Positions 23,186-24,856 of a stretch of 24,856 nt of DNA are shown here, in pieces. How positions within the stretch are numbered: position 1 is the first letter of the stretch; every line of letters begins with the position of its first letter. This DNA is from UBA3537 sp965658025 (GTDB lineage: Bacteria > Bacteroidota > Bacteroidia > Flavobacteriales > Flavobacteriaceae): the NCBI GenBank assembly GCA_965658025.1, contig CBFHQL010000023.1, positions 1 through 24,856 on the forward strand, given 5' to 3'. The position numbers were made by a program, and so were the translations under genes. The notes under the pieces are model-generated. The model had not been told where the DNA came from. It did not search any database and saw only the letters and a program-made list of their open reading frames with translations.

Positions 23186-24196
23186 TTACCACTTCATCAC
23201 GACACTACCCCAAGTAAAACCACTTCCAAAAGCGGCAAGAACCACGGTATCGCCCTCCTTTACCTTGCCTTGCGCACAGGCCTCGCTTAGAGCGATTGGA
23301 ATAGAAGCCGCAGTGGTATTGCCGTAGTTTTGTATGTTATTGTATACTTGATCGTCTGAAAGTTGAAACTTTTTCTGTATGAATTGTGCAATACGCAAAT
23401 TTGCTTGATGTGGCACCAACATATCAATATCAGAAACTTGCAAGCCATTCGCCTCCAGACCTTGATGGATTACTTCACTAAACCGTCGTATGGCATTTTT
23501 AAATACAAATTGTCCACTCATATAAGGTCTATAGCTCATATCGTCTGGATCGTTATCAGCAATAATATCGGTTACCCAACGCTTTCCCATTCCTGGCGCC
23601 TCAGCAGCCAATTCCAGGGCATGTACTCCCTCAGAATGTAGATGCGTTGAAAGAATTCCTTTGGTAGTGTCCTCCTCACGAGAAAGCACTGCAGCACCAG
23701 CGCCATCACCAAAAATCACAGAAATACTTCGGCCACGCGTCGAAATGTCTATACCACGTGATTGTAACTCACTACCTATAACCAAAACATTGTTGTACAT
23801 CCCCGTTTTGATGAATTGATCGGCCACCGAAATACCATAAACAAATCCAGAACATTGGTTACGCACATCCAAAGCACCAACTGTACCAATCCCCAAAGCT
23901 TCTTGAATTTGTACTCCAGGCCCAGGGAAATAATAATCGGGACTTAAAGTCGCAAACACAATAAAATCAATATCTTGTCTATCGATATCTGCATTTTTAA
24001 TGGCTTGTTCAGCCGCTTTCAACCCCATACTAAAGGTTGTATTTCCATCCCCTTTTACTGCCCATCGACGTTGTTTTATACCCGTTCGCTCTTGAATCCA
24101 TGCGTCGTTGGTGTCCATGAGTTGTGACAGGTCGTCATTGGTCACTATATTGTCTGGGACATAATGCCCCATTCCGATTATTTTTGAGTTGTACAT
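23186..24196 (-). CDS. fabH: Beta-ketoacyl-ACP synthase III (FabH-type, possible paralog)
   Basis: From the ATG at 24196 this is 336 residues: MYNSKIIGMGHYVPDNIVTN opens a thiolase-fold condensing enzyme. The Cys-His-Asn triad is complete: C115 in VRNQCSGFVYG, H263 in LVPHQANLRI, N293 in NYGNTTAASIP. GDGAGAAVL (163-171) and the closing GDTVVLAAFGSGFTWGSVVMKW are also typical. These enzymes condense an acyl-CoA with malonyl-ACP to begin fatty-acid synthesis. The segment AEAPGMGKRWVTDIIADNDPDDMSYRPYMSGQFVFKNA (198-235) is longer than I expect for E. coli FabH. The gene is not beside rpmF or acc genes, so it may be a second synthase. The frame also opens upstream at 24295, but that 33-residue extension is not family-like and spans the promoter. 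Confidence 0.93.
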   Translation of the reverse strand: MYNSKIIGMGHYVPDNIVTNDDLSQLMDTNDAWIQERTGIKQRRWAVKGDGNTTFSMGLKAAEQAIKNADIDRQDIDFIVFATLSPDYYFPGPGVQIQEALGIGTVGALDVRNQCSGFVYGISVADQFIKTGMYNNVLVIGSELQSRGIDISTRGRSISVIFGDGAGAAVLSREEDTTKGILSTHLHSEGVHALELAAEAPGMGKRWVTDIIADNDPDDMSYRPYMSGQFVFKNAIRRFSEVIHQGLEANGLQVSDIDMLVPHQANLRIAQFIQKKFQLSDDQVYNNIQNYGNTTAASIPIALSEACAQGKVKEGDTVVLAAFGSGFTWGSVVMKW

Positions 24197-24221
24197 GAAG
24201 TTATTTTGTTGTGATTTTATA

Positions 24222-24229
24222 CAAATATA
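24222..24229 (-). promoter_or_regulatory. Putative -7 element for the fabH-like gene
   Basis: The minus strand reads TATATTTG, an exact TAnnTTTG match, 25 bases upstream of the ATG at 24196. No TTG -33 element sits at the usual distance. It supports starting the gene at 24196, because the longer frame would include this element. The 126-base gap to htpG shows no convincing htpG promoter. Confidence 0.4.
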
Positions 24230-24322
24230 AACTTTATAAAATGCCAGTTTGTCACATTTTAATAAATGGTACTCTTTTTGACATAAGTTTAACACTATTA
24301 ATCGATAAAAATAAAAAAAACT

Positions 24323-24856
24323 ATGAGTAAAGGAACTATTAATGTATCCGTTGAAAATATTTTTCCACTAATCAAAAAGTTTCTATACAGTGATCATGAA
24401 ATCTTTCTACGCGAATTGATCAGTAATGCTACAGATGCGACTTTGAAACTAAAGCACTTAACCAATATTGGGGAAGCCAAAGTAGAATATGGCGCACCAA
24501 AAATTGAAGTGAAAATTGATAAAGAAGGTAAAAAACTACACCTCATCGATCAAGGTATTGGGATGACTGCTGATGAAGTTCAAAAATACATCAATGAGGT
24601 TGCCTTTTCTGGTGCTGAAGAATTTTTGGACAAATACAAAGATAAAGTCGAGGACGCTGGAATTATAGGGCATTTTGGACTTGGGTTTTACTCTGCCTTT
24701 ATGGTCGCCGAAAAAGTAGAAATCATCACAAAATCGTACAAAGATGAACCCGCAGCACACTGGGTTTGTGATGGAAGTCCAGAATACAGTTTAGAAGTTT
24801 CTGACAAAAAAGAGCGTGGTACAGAAATCATCTTACACATTGCTGAAGACTCTACT
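24323..24856 (+). CDS. htpG: Molecular chaperone HtpG (Hsp90), 3' partial
   Basis: The first 178 codons of bacterial Hsp90, running off the right edge. From the ATG at 24323 it reads MSKGTINVSVENIFPLIKKF, then FLRELISNATDAT, the GHKL ATPase segment with the catalytic Glu and nucleotide-binding Asn. LIDQGIGMTADEV supplies the ATP-contacting Asp and Gly residues, and GIIGHFGLGFYSAFMVAEKV is the lid/glycine-rich loop. The sequence breaks off in the N-terminal ATPase domain, at about residue 178 of an expected 600 or more, so the middle and C-terminal dimerisation domains are outside the window. HtpG is a cytosolic ATP-dependent chaperone, commonly heat-inducible. It diverges from the fabH-like gene. 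Confidence 0.96.
   Translation, partial: MSKGTINVSVENIFPLIKKFLYSDHEIFLRELISNATDATLKLKHLTNIGEAKVEYGAPKIEVKIDKEGKKLHLIDQGIGMTADEVQKYINEVAFSGAEEFLDKYKDKVEDAGIIGHFGLGFYSAFMVAEKVEIITKSYKDEPAAHWVCDGSPEYSLEVSDKKERGTEIILHIAEDST

Noticed and set aside
24246..24282. TGTCA and TGACA half-sites upstream of htpG as a heat-shock operator
   Set aside because: Only 5 bases each, 23 bases apart, in AT-rich sequence; this does not resemble CIRCE or another named heat-shock element and is likely chance.
24197..24295. Longer N-terminus for the fabH-like gene
   Set aside because: The extra 33 residues are not part of the FabH fold and the stretch contains a good -7 element; ATG at 24196 starts exactly where the family does.
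1..24856. Mobile element, phage, CRISPR, toxin-antitoxin or defence system
   Set aside because: I saw no transposase, integrase, array of repeats, tRNA-linked insertion or defence-type protein; the genes are core housekeeping and envelope functions in one consistent style of sequence.

Overview
The window is an AT-rich, gene-dense stretch of chromosome from a member of the phylum Bacteroidota, most likely the family Flavobacteriaceae. Several features point there. Start codons lack purine-rich Shine-Dalgarno tracts. The upstream regions carry the Bacteroidota-type promoter (TTG, 18-23 bases, TAnnTTTG). There is a DUF4295 ribosomal small gene beside rpmB-rpmG, a PF14905-type outer-membrane beta-barrel receptor, a bacillithiol gene, and an HtpG of flavobacterial type. 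It holds 23 protein-coding genes: 21 complete, one cut at the left edge (M14 peptidase) and one cut at the right edge (htpG). I see no tRNA, rRNA, CRISPR array, insertion sequence, prophage or integron.

Layout. 1-2943: an M14 peptidase (+) converges on csaA (-), which diverges from a peroxiredoxin/thioredoxin-like gene (+). 2946-8135: guaA and a LysM plus periplasmic-binding-domain protein (-), preceded by bshC (-). 8188-12071: ftsY, a lipoprotein amidase and rimO (-), packed with gaps of 6 and 8 bases. 12115-12883: a compact ribosomal operon, rpmB-rpmG-DUF4295 (-), with a strong promoter match at one end and an intrinsic terminator at the other. 12901-16932: a tight operon (-) of a 2-oxoacid dehydrogenase E2, a DEDDh exonuclease, an FAH-family hydrolase and a CinA protein, from one clear promoter. 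16939-18681: recR and a family 2 glycosyltransferase (-). 18769-20304: a sodium:solute symporter with a TTG start (+), whose end overlaps a CoA-binding protein (-). 20719-24856: an outer-membrane receptor (+), a FabH-like ketoacyl-ACP synthase (-) and the first part of htpG (+).

Functionally this is core housekeeping: translation and its modification (bL28, bL33, DUF4295, RimO), membrane targeting (FtsY), nucleotide synthesis (GuaA), redox (BshC, thioredoxin-like protein), NAD salvage/repair (CinA), recombination (RecR), lipid initiation (FabH), chaperone (HtpG) and envelope functions. I do not find a new defence, mobile or biosynthetic system. The points most worth checking are an Asn in place of the usual Asp in the E2 catalytic motif, the LysM/binding-protein fusion next to guaA, a possible leaderless guaA transcript, the extremely tight convergent gene ends, a symmetric divergent promoter region between csaA and the thioredoxin-like gene, and a second-type FabH.
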